The notes under the pieces: generated by a model
Told to the model about the DNA's origin: nothing
The model's input: the letters and a program-made list of their open reading frames with translations, nothing else
Database searches by the model: none
Program-made: the position numbers and the translations under genes
DNA from: Leifsonia sp. C5G2
GTDB taxonomy: Bacteria; Actinomycetota; Actinomycetes; Actinomycetales; Microbacteriaceae
DNA: 64,000 nt
Assembly (NCBI RefSeq): GCF_013359685.1
Contig: NZ_JABFMV010000010.1
Coordinates: forward strand, 101,024-165,023
Direction: 5' to 3'
In this document: positions 17,515-24,443 of the stretch, in pieces
How the letters are laid out: every line of letters begins with the position of its first letter
Numbering within the stretch: the first letter of the stretch is position 1

Positions 17515-17821
17515 AGTCCTCGCGCTGCTCCTCGTGCCGCAGCGCGAGCCTGCCGAGGTCCTCGTCCAATTCGAGAACGATCCGGCTGCCATCCCGAACC
17601 TGCTCGTCGGTGTCGTCGACGAGTCGTTGGAGCACCTTTCGAAAACCGTCGTGATCGGCAACGCCGAGGCTCACGGCGAGGCGGTGGGAGGACTCGAACA
17701 TCGCGTTCAGCGTCGAGCGATAGTGCTCCAAGCGCTGTTCCGCCTCGCCGACGGCCCGCCGGGCCGCCTGACGTTCGCGATCCTGGGACTCCTCGAGCTC
17801 GGCCAGCGAGTTGTGACTCAT
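17492..17821 (-). CDS. Small all-helical protein, 109 aa (lipase-operon partner 2)
   Basis: Last gene of the five-gene lipase operon, overlapping the previous gene by ATGA. The sequence is charged and helical throughout, with heptad-like stretches (ELEESQDRERQAARRAVGEAE, trimmed: about residues 8-30) and no signal peptide, membrane segment or enzyme motif. No WXG or YxxxD/E secretion motif is obvious. In type VII reversed-lipase systems two such small helical proteins bind the helical C-terminus of the toxin; that role is inferred here from size, fold and position. The gene end runs 23 bases into the convergent glycosyltransferase gene. Confidence 0.72.
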   Translation of the reverse strand: MSHNSLAELEESQDRERQAARRAVGEAEQRLEHYRSTLNAMFESSHRLAVSLGVADHDGFRKVLQRLVDDTDEQVRDGSRIVLELDEDLGRLALRHEEQREDFIRAQRP

Positions 17822-18174
17822 CGGCCCGTCCCTTTCACAGCCCGTGCGTAGTCGCCGTTCGAGCTGAGCTCGGCGATGCCGGAGCGCACCTTCTCCGCGA
17901 CCGCACCCGCCAGCACCTCGTCGATCTTCGCGTCGGCGAGCGCTCGACGGATGGTCTCGGCATGTTCGCCGATCCTTCGAGCGGCGTCGGACTTCACCAG
18001 GCTGTAGCGCTGGCGGACATCCGGGGGCATGCTCGCGTCGATGATCGCCTGGGATGCGTGGCGCAGCTGGCCGTCCAGCCAGGCCAGGAAGTCGTCATTG
18101 CTCGTGCGAGCGGCCGAGGGACCTGCGCGCAAGTAGTCCGCTATCGATCCGCTCGGGACGCTGGTGTTGTTCAT
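17818..18174 (-). CDS. Small helical protein, 118 aa (lipase-operon partner 1)
   Basis: Starts 24 bases after the lipase stop, with AGGAAGGAA before the ATG, and overlaps the next gene by 4 bases. Predicted helical. The segment DDFLAWLDGQLRHASQAI carries a W-x-x-G that is reminiscent of, but not identical to, the WXG turn of ESX-type partners. There is no export signal. It is a candidate targeting partner or chaperone for the lipase; I do not recognise a family from sequence alone. Confidence 0.72.
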   Translation of the reverse strand: MNNTSVPSGSIADYLRAGPSAARTSNDDFLAWLDGQLRHASQAIIDASMPPDVRQRYSLVKSDAARRIGEHAETIRRALADAKIDEVLAGAVAEKVRSGIAELSSNGDYARAVKGTGR

Positions 18175-18198
18175 CGGTTCCTTCCTGTCACTGTCGCG

Positions 18199-19389
18199 CT
18201 ACTGTCCGCGGAAACCCGCCGCCGCCCGACCGTCGTGGATGAGCGCGTTGACCACGGTGGAGCGGATACCGTCGTGCAGCGCCTCGACCAGCTCGAGGTG
18301 GCGATCGATCTGCTTGTTCACGGCGGCGAGGTCGTCAGCGTCGATGTTCTCGTGCACCTCCAGGCTGTGCACCCGCACGCAGTTCTCCACGTCCTGCTGG
18401 CGGACCCACGGTCCGTGAAGCATCTGGGCTGCCCGCGCGTCGTCGAGCGCCTCCTGCATGCTGTCGACCACACCGGCATTCACCTTCTTGATGTCGTTCA
18501 GCGGCTTGGAGAGGTCCCGGATGCTCGCCGCGAGCGCCGTCGCGGATTCCTGGGCCACGAGCACCTTCGGGTACGGGGAGTTCTTCTGCGACTGCCAGGC
18601 GGCCTGCGCGGCGCCGGTCAAGCCGAGGTTGTACAACAGGACACCCCGGTCCACGGGGTCGACCCCCGCGCCGACTATTCCGCCGCCGGCATCGAACCGG
18701 AAGCTCAGGGGGTTGCCGTCGGCGTCTTCGCCGAGGCTGTGGTATTCGGGCACGGATCGGTTGGGCTCATCATCGACGTAGATCGCGGCCCCCGACCGAT
18801 TGCCGAGCCCGTTGCCGACGGGATCGAACCTGTTGACCCAGTTCTTCAGGGGGTTCGTGCCCGCCGCGTTGCACTCCGCCAGCCATTTCCTGGCCTCCTT
18901 CGACATGAGCCGCCACGCATCGGGGGCGTTGAACGCCGCCGACGACCACCGGTTCTCCGCGGCGACCAGCAGGGCGAGATACCCTCCGAGCGAGTGACCC
19001 ACCGTCTCGAACGTCGCCTCCGGATGCTTTTTGAGCGTCAGCTCTTTGACCTTCGCGGCGAACTCGATCGCATCGTCGATCTGGGCGATCCGGGTCCCGA
19101 TCATCACGCCCGCGTCCGCCGACACGTCGTGCGGGTCGCTGAAATTGGTCCCCGCGTACGCGATCGAGACGCGCGACCAGTCCTCGACGCCGTTCACCAC
19201 GGGGACGACCGCCATGCCCTGGAAGCCGGTCTCGACGTTCGAGGAGACGTTGACGACCTTCCAACGCTGTTTCGATCGGTCACTGTCCGTGAAGAACTCA
19301 TCACCGGCAAAGGTGGTTGGTTTCGGCCCGAGCGGGTCCGCTTGGTATACCCAGTCGGCAATAGATGCGTAGTCTTCGGCTGTCGTCAC
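18199..19389 (-). CDS. Lipase with N-terminal alpha/beta domain and C-terminal helical half, 396 aa; candidate type VII toxin
   Basis: Residues 1 to about 235 form a class-3/DUF2974-like lipase domain: the strand IAYAGTNFSDPHDV, nucleophile elbow GHSLGG with Ser133, a likely acid Asp189 in NRFDPVG and a likely His217 in EYHSLG. Residues about 275-396 are helical and charged, with no catalytic motif. There is no signal peptide. Lipase first and helical segment last is the reverse of usual LXG toxins and the same as the Staphylococcus aureus lipase toxin TslA, which is also encoded with lipoprotein immunity genes and two small helical partners. The start is GTG, overlapping the stop of the upstream lipoprotein gene (GTGA). 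The toxin role is inference; a house-cleaning lipase is the alternative. Confidence 0.82.
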   Translation of the reverse strand: MTTAEDYASIADWVYQADPLGPKPTTFAGDEFFTDSDRSKQRWKVVNVSSNVETGFQGMAVVPVVNGVEDWSRVSIAYAGTNFSDPHDVSADAGVMIGTRIAQIDDAIEFAAKVKELTLKKHPEATFETVGHSLGGYLALLVAAENRWSSAAFNAPDAWRLMSKEARKWLAECNAAGTNPLKNWVNRFDPVGNGLGNRSGAAIYVDDEPNRSVPEYHSLGEDADGNPLSFRFDAGGGIVGAGVDPVDRGVLLYNLGLTGAAQAAWQSQKNSPYPKVLVAQESATALAASIRDLSKPLNDIKKVNAGVVDSMQEALDDARAAQMLHGPWVRQQDVENCVRVHSLEVHENIDADDLAAVNKQIDRHLELVEALHDGIRSTVVNALIHDGRAAAGFRGQ

Positions 19390-19799
19390 GGAAGTTCCTC
19401 CGTCGTGCCGTCGCTGTAGCGGACGAGAACCGGCGAGGGTCTAGTGGCCGTCGGATCAGGCCATGGTTCGCCTCCGACTACGTGCGGTCCGAGAATCGCT
19501 CGGTAGTCCTCCCCATCGATTGTCACCACGGCGTTGGTTGACCACTGACCGGAGCCGAGGAAACCCCCCTCTCTGGTGAAAGCGATCGACTCGACGTCAG
19601 GCTGGAATTCTCTGAAGTTGATTGCCGTGATCCTCTGGTACTTGTGGTTCTCGGCCGGAGTTGTCTTCCGTTGCAATGCGTCTCCAATCAGCGAGCAGCC
19701 AGTGAGCGCAGCGAACAAGCAGCCGACGAGAACGCCAGCGAGCATCGCTCTTCTTCCTCGGCCACCCATCTGGCGGCCGAATGCGACAGAGGTCGTCAT
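19386..19799 (-). CDS. Lipoprotein, 137 aa; candidate immunity protein 2
   Basis: An Arg-rich N-terminus, a hydrophobic helix and the lipobox LTGC give a lipoprotein with the mature part outside the membrane. The mature part begins SLIGDALQRKTTPAENHKYQ, then beta-rich repeats around FLGSGQWSTNAVVTIDG and DYRAILGP. It is a clear paralogue of the gene just upstream. The ATG overlaps the upstream stop (ATGA), and its own stop overlaps the lipase start. Its cell-surface location fits protection against a lipase arriving from neighbours. G+C is lower than in surrounding genes (33 of 60 in the sampled line at 19621). Confidence 0.82.
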   Translation of the reverse strand: MTTSVAFGRQMGGRGRRAMLAGVLVGCLFAALTGCSLIGDALQRKTTPAENHKYQRITAINFREFQPDVESIAFTREGGFLGSGQWSTNAVVTIDGEDYRAILGPHVVGGEPWPDPTATRPSPVLVRYSDGTTEELP

Positions 19800-20185
19800 C
19801 CGATCACCTCCGAACTGCCGTCGCTGTAGTTCACCGTTAGAGATGACGACGGTTGCCCCGCCACGGGAAGTGGCAAGTCTTCCCCGCCGCCGGAATAGGG
19901 CCCGAGAATCTGTCGATAGTCCTTGCCGTCGATCGTGACGACAGCGTTGGCCGACCATGTCCCGGAACCGAGGAAGCTCCCCTCTTCGACGAAGGTGATG
20001 ACATCGATGTTGGGCCAGTACTTCTTGGTATTCACCGCCGTGATCCGCTGGTACTTGTGGTTCTCGGCCGGAGTCGTCTTCCGCTGCAGGGTGTCTGCGA
20101 TGAACGAGCACCCGGTGAGCCCGGCGAGCAGCGCGACGACGACCGCACAGGAAGCAACCCGTCTGACCGAACCTGCTGCGTGCAT
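19796..20185 (-). CDS. Lipoprotein, 129 aa; candidate immunity protein 1
   Basis: First gene of the lipase operon. Signal peptide MHAAGSVRR plus a hydrophobic helix ends in the lipobox LTGC. The mature sequence shares QRKTTPAENHKYQRIT and SGTWSANAVVTIDGKDY-type strands with the next gene, so the two arose by duplication. The ATG at 20185 is chosen because it gives a compact signal peptide and lies 7 bases after TATTCT, a leaderless start; in-frame starts at 20206 and 20233 have no ribosome binding site. Duplicated, diverging lipoproteins next to a lipase toxin suit an immunity function. Confidence 0.8.
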   Translation of the reverse strand: MHAAGSVRRVASCAVVVALLAGLTGCSFIADTLQRKTTPAENHKYQRITAVNTKKYWPNIDVITFVEEGSFLGSGTWSANAVVTIDGKDYRQILGPYSGGGEDLPLPVAGQPSSSLTVNYSDGSSEVIG

Positions 20186-20192
20186 GGAACAC

Positions 20193-20198
20193 AGAATA
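20193..20198 (-). promoter_or_regulatory. -10 element of the lipase operon (leaderless)
   Basis: TATTCT on the minus strand, 7 bases from the ATG at 20185. It gives the operon its own promoter, downstream of the prs terminator. Confidence 0.45.
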
Positions 20199-20273
20199 TT
20201 GCGCATCTGTGTCCAGCCGCCTATTGCGGTCACGATCGGCGGAGAAAGCCGCCGACACGCCCGACGGATACAC

Positions 20274-20320
20274 GAAAGGGAGGACTTCCGGCTGGGTCAG
20301 CCCGGGAAGTCCTCCCTTTC
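20274..20320. terminator. Strong nested stem-loop terminator after prs
   Basis: Perfect 16-bp arms GAAAGGGAGGACTTCC and GGAAGTCCTCCCTTTC enclose a second hairpin (GGCTG/CAGCC). It starts 14 bases beyond the prs stop on the minus strand and ends in a T-rich flank on that strand, so it should terminate the glmU-prs operon. Confidence 0.75.
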
Positions 20321-20334
20321 GGACGTGCGTGCGG

Positions 20335-21312
20335 TTACGCGGCCCCGTCGAACATCGACGTCACCGAGCCGTCGGTGAAGACCTCGCGGATGGCGTTCGC
20401 CAGCAGCGGCGCGATCGGCAGCACGGTGAGCTTGTCCCAGCGCTTGTGCTCCGGCAGCGGCAGCGTGTCGGTCACGACGACCGAGTCGATGACCTCGCTC
20501 TGCAGCAACTCCACCGCCGGGTCGCTGAACACCGCGTGCGTCGCCGCGACGACGACGCCGGTCGCGCCCGCCGCCTTGAGCGCCTCCGCGGCCTTCACGA
20601 TGGTGCGGCCGGTGTCGATCAGGTCGTCGACGAGCAGGCAGACGCGGCCGTTCACGTCGCCGACGATCTCGTGCACCGAGACCTGGTTCGGGACGAGCGG
20701 GTCGCGCCGCTTGTGGATGATCGCGAGCGGCGCGCCCAGCTTGTCGCTCCAGATGTCGGCGACGCGGACGCGGCCCATGTCGGGCGAGACGACGGTCAGC
20801 GTCGCAGGGTCGAGCTCGCGGCGCATGTGCTCCAGCAGCACCGGCATCGCGAACAGGTGGTCGACCGGACCGTCGAAGAAGCCCTGGATCTGCGCGGCAT
20901 GCAGGTCGACCGACATGATGCGGTCGGCGCCGGCCGCTTTGAACAGGTCGGCGACGAGGCGGGCCGAGATCGGCTCGCGACCGCGGCCCTTCTTGTCCTG
21001 ACGGGCATACGGGTAGAAGGGGGCCACCACCGTGATGCGCTTCGCCGAGGCGCGCTTGAGCGCATCCACCATGATGAGCTGCTCCATGAGCCACTCGTTG
21101 ATCGGCGAGGTGTGCGACTGGATGACGAACGCATCCGACCCGCGCACGCTCTCGTCGAACCGTGCGTAGATCTCGCCGTTGGCGAAGGTGCGGGCGTCCG
21201 TCGGGACGAGCTCGCTGCCGAGTGACTCGGCGATCTCCTGGGCGAGCTGGGGATGCGCGCGACCGGAGATCAGGACGAGACGTTTCTGGCCGGTCGCGGT
21301 GATCCCTGACAC
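20335..21312 (-). CDS. prs: Ribose-phosphate pyrophosphokinase
   Basis: 325 residues. It makes PRPP from ribose 5-phosphate and ATP for nucleotide, His and Trp synthesis. Class I motifs are present: FANGEIYARFDESVRG, the flexible loop YARQDKKGRGREPIS, the metal/ATP segment SVDLHAAQIQGFF and the PRPP-binding loop CLLVDDLIDTGRTI. The GTG start directly follows the glmU TAA stop with no gap, so expression is coupled with glmU. Confidence 0.96.
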   Translation of the reverse strand: MSGITATGQKRLVLISGRAHPQLAQEIAESLGSELVPTDARTFANGEIYARFDESVRGSDAFVIQSHTSPINEWLMEQLIMVDALKRASAKRITVVAPFYPYARQDKKGRGREPISARLVADLFKAAGADRIMSVDLHAAQIQGFFDGPVDHLFAMPVLLEHMRRELDPATLTVVSPDMGRVRVADIWSDKLGAPLAIIHKRRDPLVPNQVSVHEIVGDVNGRVCLLVDDLIDTGRTIVKAAEALKAAGATGVVVAATHAVFSDPAVELLQSEVIDSVVVTDTLPLPEHKRWDKLTVLPIAPLLANAIREVFTDGSVTSMFDGAA

Positions 21313-22755
21313 TTACTCTCCGCTCTCTTCCGCAGCACTGCTCTCTCTGGCAGCCCTGTCGGCGTCCGTGCCCGGCCGCTTCTCCGCGACCCAGCCTTCG
21401 ATGTTGCGTTGCGGAGCGACGGTGATGGCGAGTGAGCCCGCCGGGACGTCCTTGCGGACGACCGTTCCGGCGCCGGTGTACGCTCCGTCCCCTATCCTAA
21501 CCGGCGCGACGAGCACGGTGTTCGTGCTGATGCGCACGTGCGAGCCGATCACCGTGCGGTGCTTGTTCACGCCGTCGTAGTTCGCCGTGATGACGCCGGC
21601 GCCGAGGTTGCCCTTCTCCCCCACCTCGGCGTCGCCGACGTAGTTGAAGTGGGCGAGCTTGGTCCCCTCGCCGATGACCGCGTTCTTCGTCTCGGTGAAG
21701 GTACCGATCTTGCCCTTCGCTCCGAGCACCGTCCCGGGGCGCAGGTAGGCGAACGGTCCGACGGTGGCTCCCGCCCCGATCACCGCGAGGGTCGCGTCGG
21801 TGCGCGCGACGGTCGCGCCCTCGCCGACCTCGGTGTCGAGGAGGGTGGTGTCCGGGCCGATCGTCGCGCCGGTCTCGACGACCGTCGCGCCGCGCAGCTG
21901 CGTGCCCGGGCGGATCGTGACGTCGGGCGCCAGCTTCGTCTTCACGTCGATCCACGTCGTGGCCGGGTCCTGGACGGTGACACCGGCGAGCTGCCAGGTG
22001 CGCACGATGAGCGCGTTCAGCTTCGCGGCCGCGTCGCTGAGCTGCGCGCGATCGTTGATGCCCTCGACCAGCCACGACTCGGCGACCGGCAGAGCGTCGA
22101 CGTCGAAGCCCGCCTCGCGCAGCAGGCCGATGACGTCGGTCAGGTACTTCTCGCCCTGCGCGTTGTCGGTGGAGACCAACGCCAGCTTGTCGCGCAGCGC
22201 GGCCAGTCCGAAGAGGTAGATGCCGGCGTTGATCTCGCCGATCGAGCGCTCCTCGGCGGTCGCGTCCTTGTGCTCCACGATCCGGTCTAGGTGCCCCTCC
22301 GGCGTCCGCACGATGCGGCCGTAGCCGGTGGCATCGGCGGGGAAGGACGACAGGATGGTGGCGGCGGCCTCGCCCGAGCGGTGCTTCCCGATCAGCTCGC
22401 GCAGCGTGCCGGCGTCGAGCAGCGGCACGTCGCCGTTGACCACCAGCACGTCGCCGGCGAAGTCCGACGGCAGGGCCGCGACGGCCTGCTCGACGGCGCG
22501 GCCGGTGCCGGGCACCTCGTCCTGGTCGACGATCACGGCCTCCGGGAGGTCCGCCTCGATCACCTCGGCGAGCCGGTCGCGCTCGTGCCGCACCACGGCG
22601 ACCACGTGCGCGGCGTCCAGCTCGCGCGCGGTGGCGAGCACGTGCGACACGATCGGCAGCCCGCCGAGCGGGTGGAGCAGCTTGGGGGTGGCGGACTTCA
22701 TCCGCGTGCCCTGGCCCGCCGCGAGCACGACGATGGCGAGGTTCTGGTCGGTCAT
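21313..22755 (-). CDS. glmU: Bifunctional UDP-N-acetylglucosamine pyrophosphorylase / glucosamine-1-phosphate acetyltransferase
   Basis: 480 residues with the uridylyltransferase domain first (VVLAAGQGTRMKS, VVNGDVPLL, TGYGRIV) and the left-handed beta-helix acetyltransferase domain from about 265 (hexapeptide repeats; PFAYLRPGT, FTETKNAVIGEGTK, HFNYVGDA, NLGAGVITANYDG). It supplies UDP-GlcNAc for peptidoglycan and teichoic-type polymers. The C-terminal tail is polar and Glu/Ala-rich. The ATG at 22755 has GGAGGG at correct distance. It lies directly after tRNA-Gln in the same orientation. Confidence 0.96.
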   Translation of the reverse strand: MTDQNLAIVVLAAGQGTRMKSATPKLLHPLGGLPIVSHVLATARELDAAHVVAVVRHERDRLAEVIEADLPEAVIVDQDEVPGTGRAVEQAVAALPSDFAGDVLVVNGDVPLLDAGTLRELIGKHRSGEAAATILSSFPADATGYGRIVRTPEGHLDRIVEHKDATAEERSIGEINAGIYLFGLAALRDKLALVSTDNAQGEKYLTDVIGLLREAGFDVDALPVAESWLVEGINDRAQLSDAAAKLNALIVRTWQLAGVTVQDPATTWIDVKTKLAPDVTIRPGTQLRGATVVETGATIGPDTTLLDTEVGEGATVARTDATLAVIGAGATVGPFAYLRPGTVLGAKGKIGTFTETKNAVIGEGTKLAHFNYVGDAEVGEKGNLGAGVITANYDGVNKHRTVIGSHVRISTNTVLVAPVRIGDGAYTGAGTVVRKDVPAGSLAITVAPQRNIEGWVAEKRPGTDADRAARESSAAEESGE

Positions 22756-22786
22756 GTCCCTCCAGGGATCGGGGCGTCTCGGAACG

Positions 22787-22858
22787 CTCCGCCTCCAGGA
22801 CTCGAACCTGGACCTAACAGCTCCAAAGGCTGTCGTGCTGCCATTACACCAAGGCGGA
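22787..22858 (-). tRNA. tRNA-Gln (TTG anticodon)
   Basis: On the minus strand the acceptor arms TCCGCCT and AGGCGGA pair, the D-arm GGTGTAATGGCAGCAC follows, the anticodon stem ACAGC/GCTGT carries loop CTTTGGA (anticodon TTG), and the T-arm is CCAGG-TTCGAGT-CCTGG with discriminator G. CCA is not encoded. Confidence 0.95.
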
Positions 22859-22913
22859 ACGCGCGCTTCGCGCACGTGACAGTCTGCCAGACGCGTCCGG
22901 GGCGGACCCCCAA

Positions 22914-22919
22914 TAGCAT
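22914..22919 (+). promoter_or_regulatory. -10 element of the second marR gene (leaderless)
   Basis: TAGCAT followed by 6 bases and the ATG at 22926. Confidence 0.5.
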
Positions 22920-22925
22920 GGGGTC

Positions 22926-23429
22926 ATGGCCGACGCACGTGACGAGGTGGACCGCATCGTGGACGCCTGGCTGCGCGAACGGCCAGACCTCGACTTCGCG
23001 CCGCTGCAGGTGCTCTCCCGGGTGGACCGGCTCTCCCGCCACCTCGACCGCGCACGCCGCGGCGCGTTCGAGCGCTCCGACCTCGACTCGTGGGAGTTCG
23101 ACGTGCTCGCCGCCCTCCGGCGCGCCGGCTCGCCCTACCAGCTGAGCCCGAAGTCGCTGCTGCAGCAGACCCTCGTCTCCTCCGGCACCATGACCAACCG
23201 CATCGACCGGCTCGTGGCCCGCGGCCTCGTCGAGCGCCGCACGGACCCCAACGACGGCCGCGGCATCCTGGTGCAGATGACGGCGCAGGGCCTGACCCGA
23301 GTGGATGCGGCCATCACGCGGCTGGTGGATGCGGAGGCCGAGCTGCTCGGCGGCCTCTCCGCCGCCGACGCCGAGCGGCTCGCCGGGCTGCTGCGCAAGC
23401 TGAGCCTGGGCTTCGACGCCGGGGCTTGA
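22926..23429 (+). CDS. MarR-family transcriptional regulator, 167 aa
   Basis: Winged-helix regulator. The DNA-binding region is SPKSLLQQTLVSSGTMTNRI (about 77-96), then LVARGLVERR and the wing DPNDGRGILVQMT. The N-terminal dimerisation helix contains DFAPLQVLSRVDRLSRHLD. It has a leaderless start. No partner gene is in operon with it: the next gene is separated by an AT-rich 169-base spacer, so its target is not evident. Confidence 0.9.
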   Translation: MADARDEVDRIVDAWLRERPDLDFAPLQVLSRVDRLSRHLDRARRGAFERSDLDSWEFDVLAALRRAGSPYQLSPKSLLQQTLVSSGTMTNRIDRLVARGLVERRTDPNDGRGILVQMTAQGLTRVDAAITRLVDAEAELLGGLSAADAERLAGLLRKLSLGFDAGA

Positions 23430-23598
23430 CGGCAGAAATATCGTCCAATATTTTTGTACCTGTCGTGGAGGGACTGCCAACGCGGCCCGACGGGGACGAC
23501 GACGAGACTGCCGACGCGGCTCGTCCCCCGGTTCGACCGTTCATCGAGTGAGGCTCGGCGCATATCGCCGGGCCTCATTCGCGTATCCGGGGAAATGC

Positions 23599-24432
23599 AT
23601 GTATCTGCTTTATGTCGACGAGTCGGGGGTTCACGACGGGCCGCACCCATTCGTGCTCGGCGCGATCGCAGTTCATGAGAGGGATGCGAGCCGGTTGCAG
23701 CAGCAACTGGAGGCCGCGCTGCGGAGCGCCCTCCCCGAAGAGCATGGGGTCTCAGAGCTCGAGTTGCACGGATCCGAGATCTGCAACGCTCCGGCCAAGA
23801 GCAGATGGTCCTCCTTCGACCGCGCCACCCGCGCCACGGTCCTCAAGGCCGCCTATCGAGCACTCTCCGCGTTCGCCCCCGCAGATCCGTCGAGGCCGCT
23901 CGCCGCATTCGGAGTGATCGTCGATCGCACGTTCCGTCCGAACTGGAGCGATGACGAACGAGAACGATGGGCCTACGAGGTGCTGCTCCGGAAATTCGAC
24001 GCGATGGTCACCCGCAAGTCCACCCGGGAGGCCGGCCTCGTCATCCACGATCGCCGCAGGACGGAGCCGCGCATCCAGGCGTGGGCGACGCGGTGGCGGA
24101 GCGAAGGCGGTTGGCTGCGCTCCCCCGGGCGACTGGCGGAGGTCCCACTGTTCGCCGACTCCAGGGTCTCGCGGCTCGTGCAGGCCGCCGACCTCGTCTC
24201 GTACGCGCTGTTCCGCGAATACGGGAATGTGCTGCCGGATCAGACAGGGGCGGCCGCGATCCGGCCGCTCTTCGACTCCGTGGACGGCAGAATCCACGGT
24301 CTGATCCACTTCTCGCCGGGCTTCGGTGCAGGTGCGTGCATCGCGTGCATCCACCGGCTTCGCGCCTCCGCCGAACACGCGTTCGTCCGTCGCATACGCC
24401 GCTCCCAGGTGACCGTTATGCCGCTCTCATAA
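23599..24432 (+). CDS. DUF3800-domain protein, 277 aa
   Basis: Opens with MYLLYVDESG, the hallmark first strand of DUF3800, a predicted RNase H-like fold; the later acidic positions of the family are plausible at Asp/Glu in LELHGSEI (about 54-61) and in the C-terminal ADLVSYALFREYG helix. DUF3800 proteins are often found with mobile DNA and defence islands, and their biochemical role is not settled. The upstream spacer (23430-23598) is AT-rich, with a poly-T stretch near 23452, unlike its surroundings. The ATG of MYL at 23599 has a weak GGGGAAA upstream. Confidence 0.82.
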   Translation: MYLLYVDESGVHDGPHPFVLGAIAVHERDASRLQQQLEAALRSALPEEHGVSELELHGSEICNAPAKSRWSSFDRATRATVLKAAYRALSAFAPADPSRPLAAFGVIVDRTFRPNWSDDERERWAYEVLLRKFDAMVTRKSTREAGLVIHDRRRTEPRIQAWATRWRSEGGWLRSPGRLAEVPLFADSRVSRLVQAADLVSYALFREYGNVLPDQTGAAAIRPLFDSVDGRIHGLIHFSPGFGAGACIACIHRLRASAEHAFVRRIRRSQVTVMPLS

Positions 24433-24435
24433 AAT
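24430..24435 (+). promoter_or_regulatory. -10 element of the TagF-like fusion gene
   Basis: TAAAAT overlapping the end of the DUF3800 gene, 8 bases before the ATG at 24444; consistent with a leaderless start. Confidence 0.45.
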
Positions 24436-24443
24436 CGGCGCTG

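Noticed and set aside
17492..20185. Patatin or phage endolysin/holin reading of the lipase operon
   Set aside because: No transmembrane holin, no patatin GXSXG-DGG pattern and no phage genes nearby; the lipase motif is GHSLGG with class-3 style flanks.
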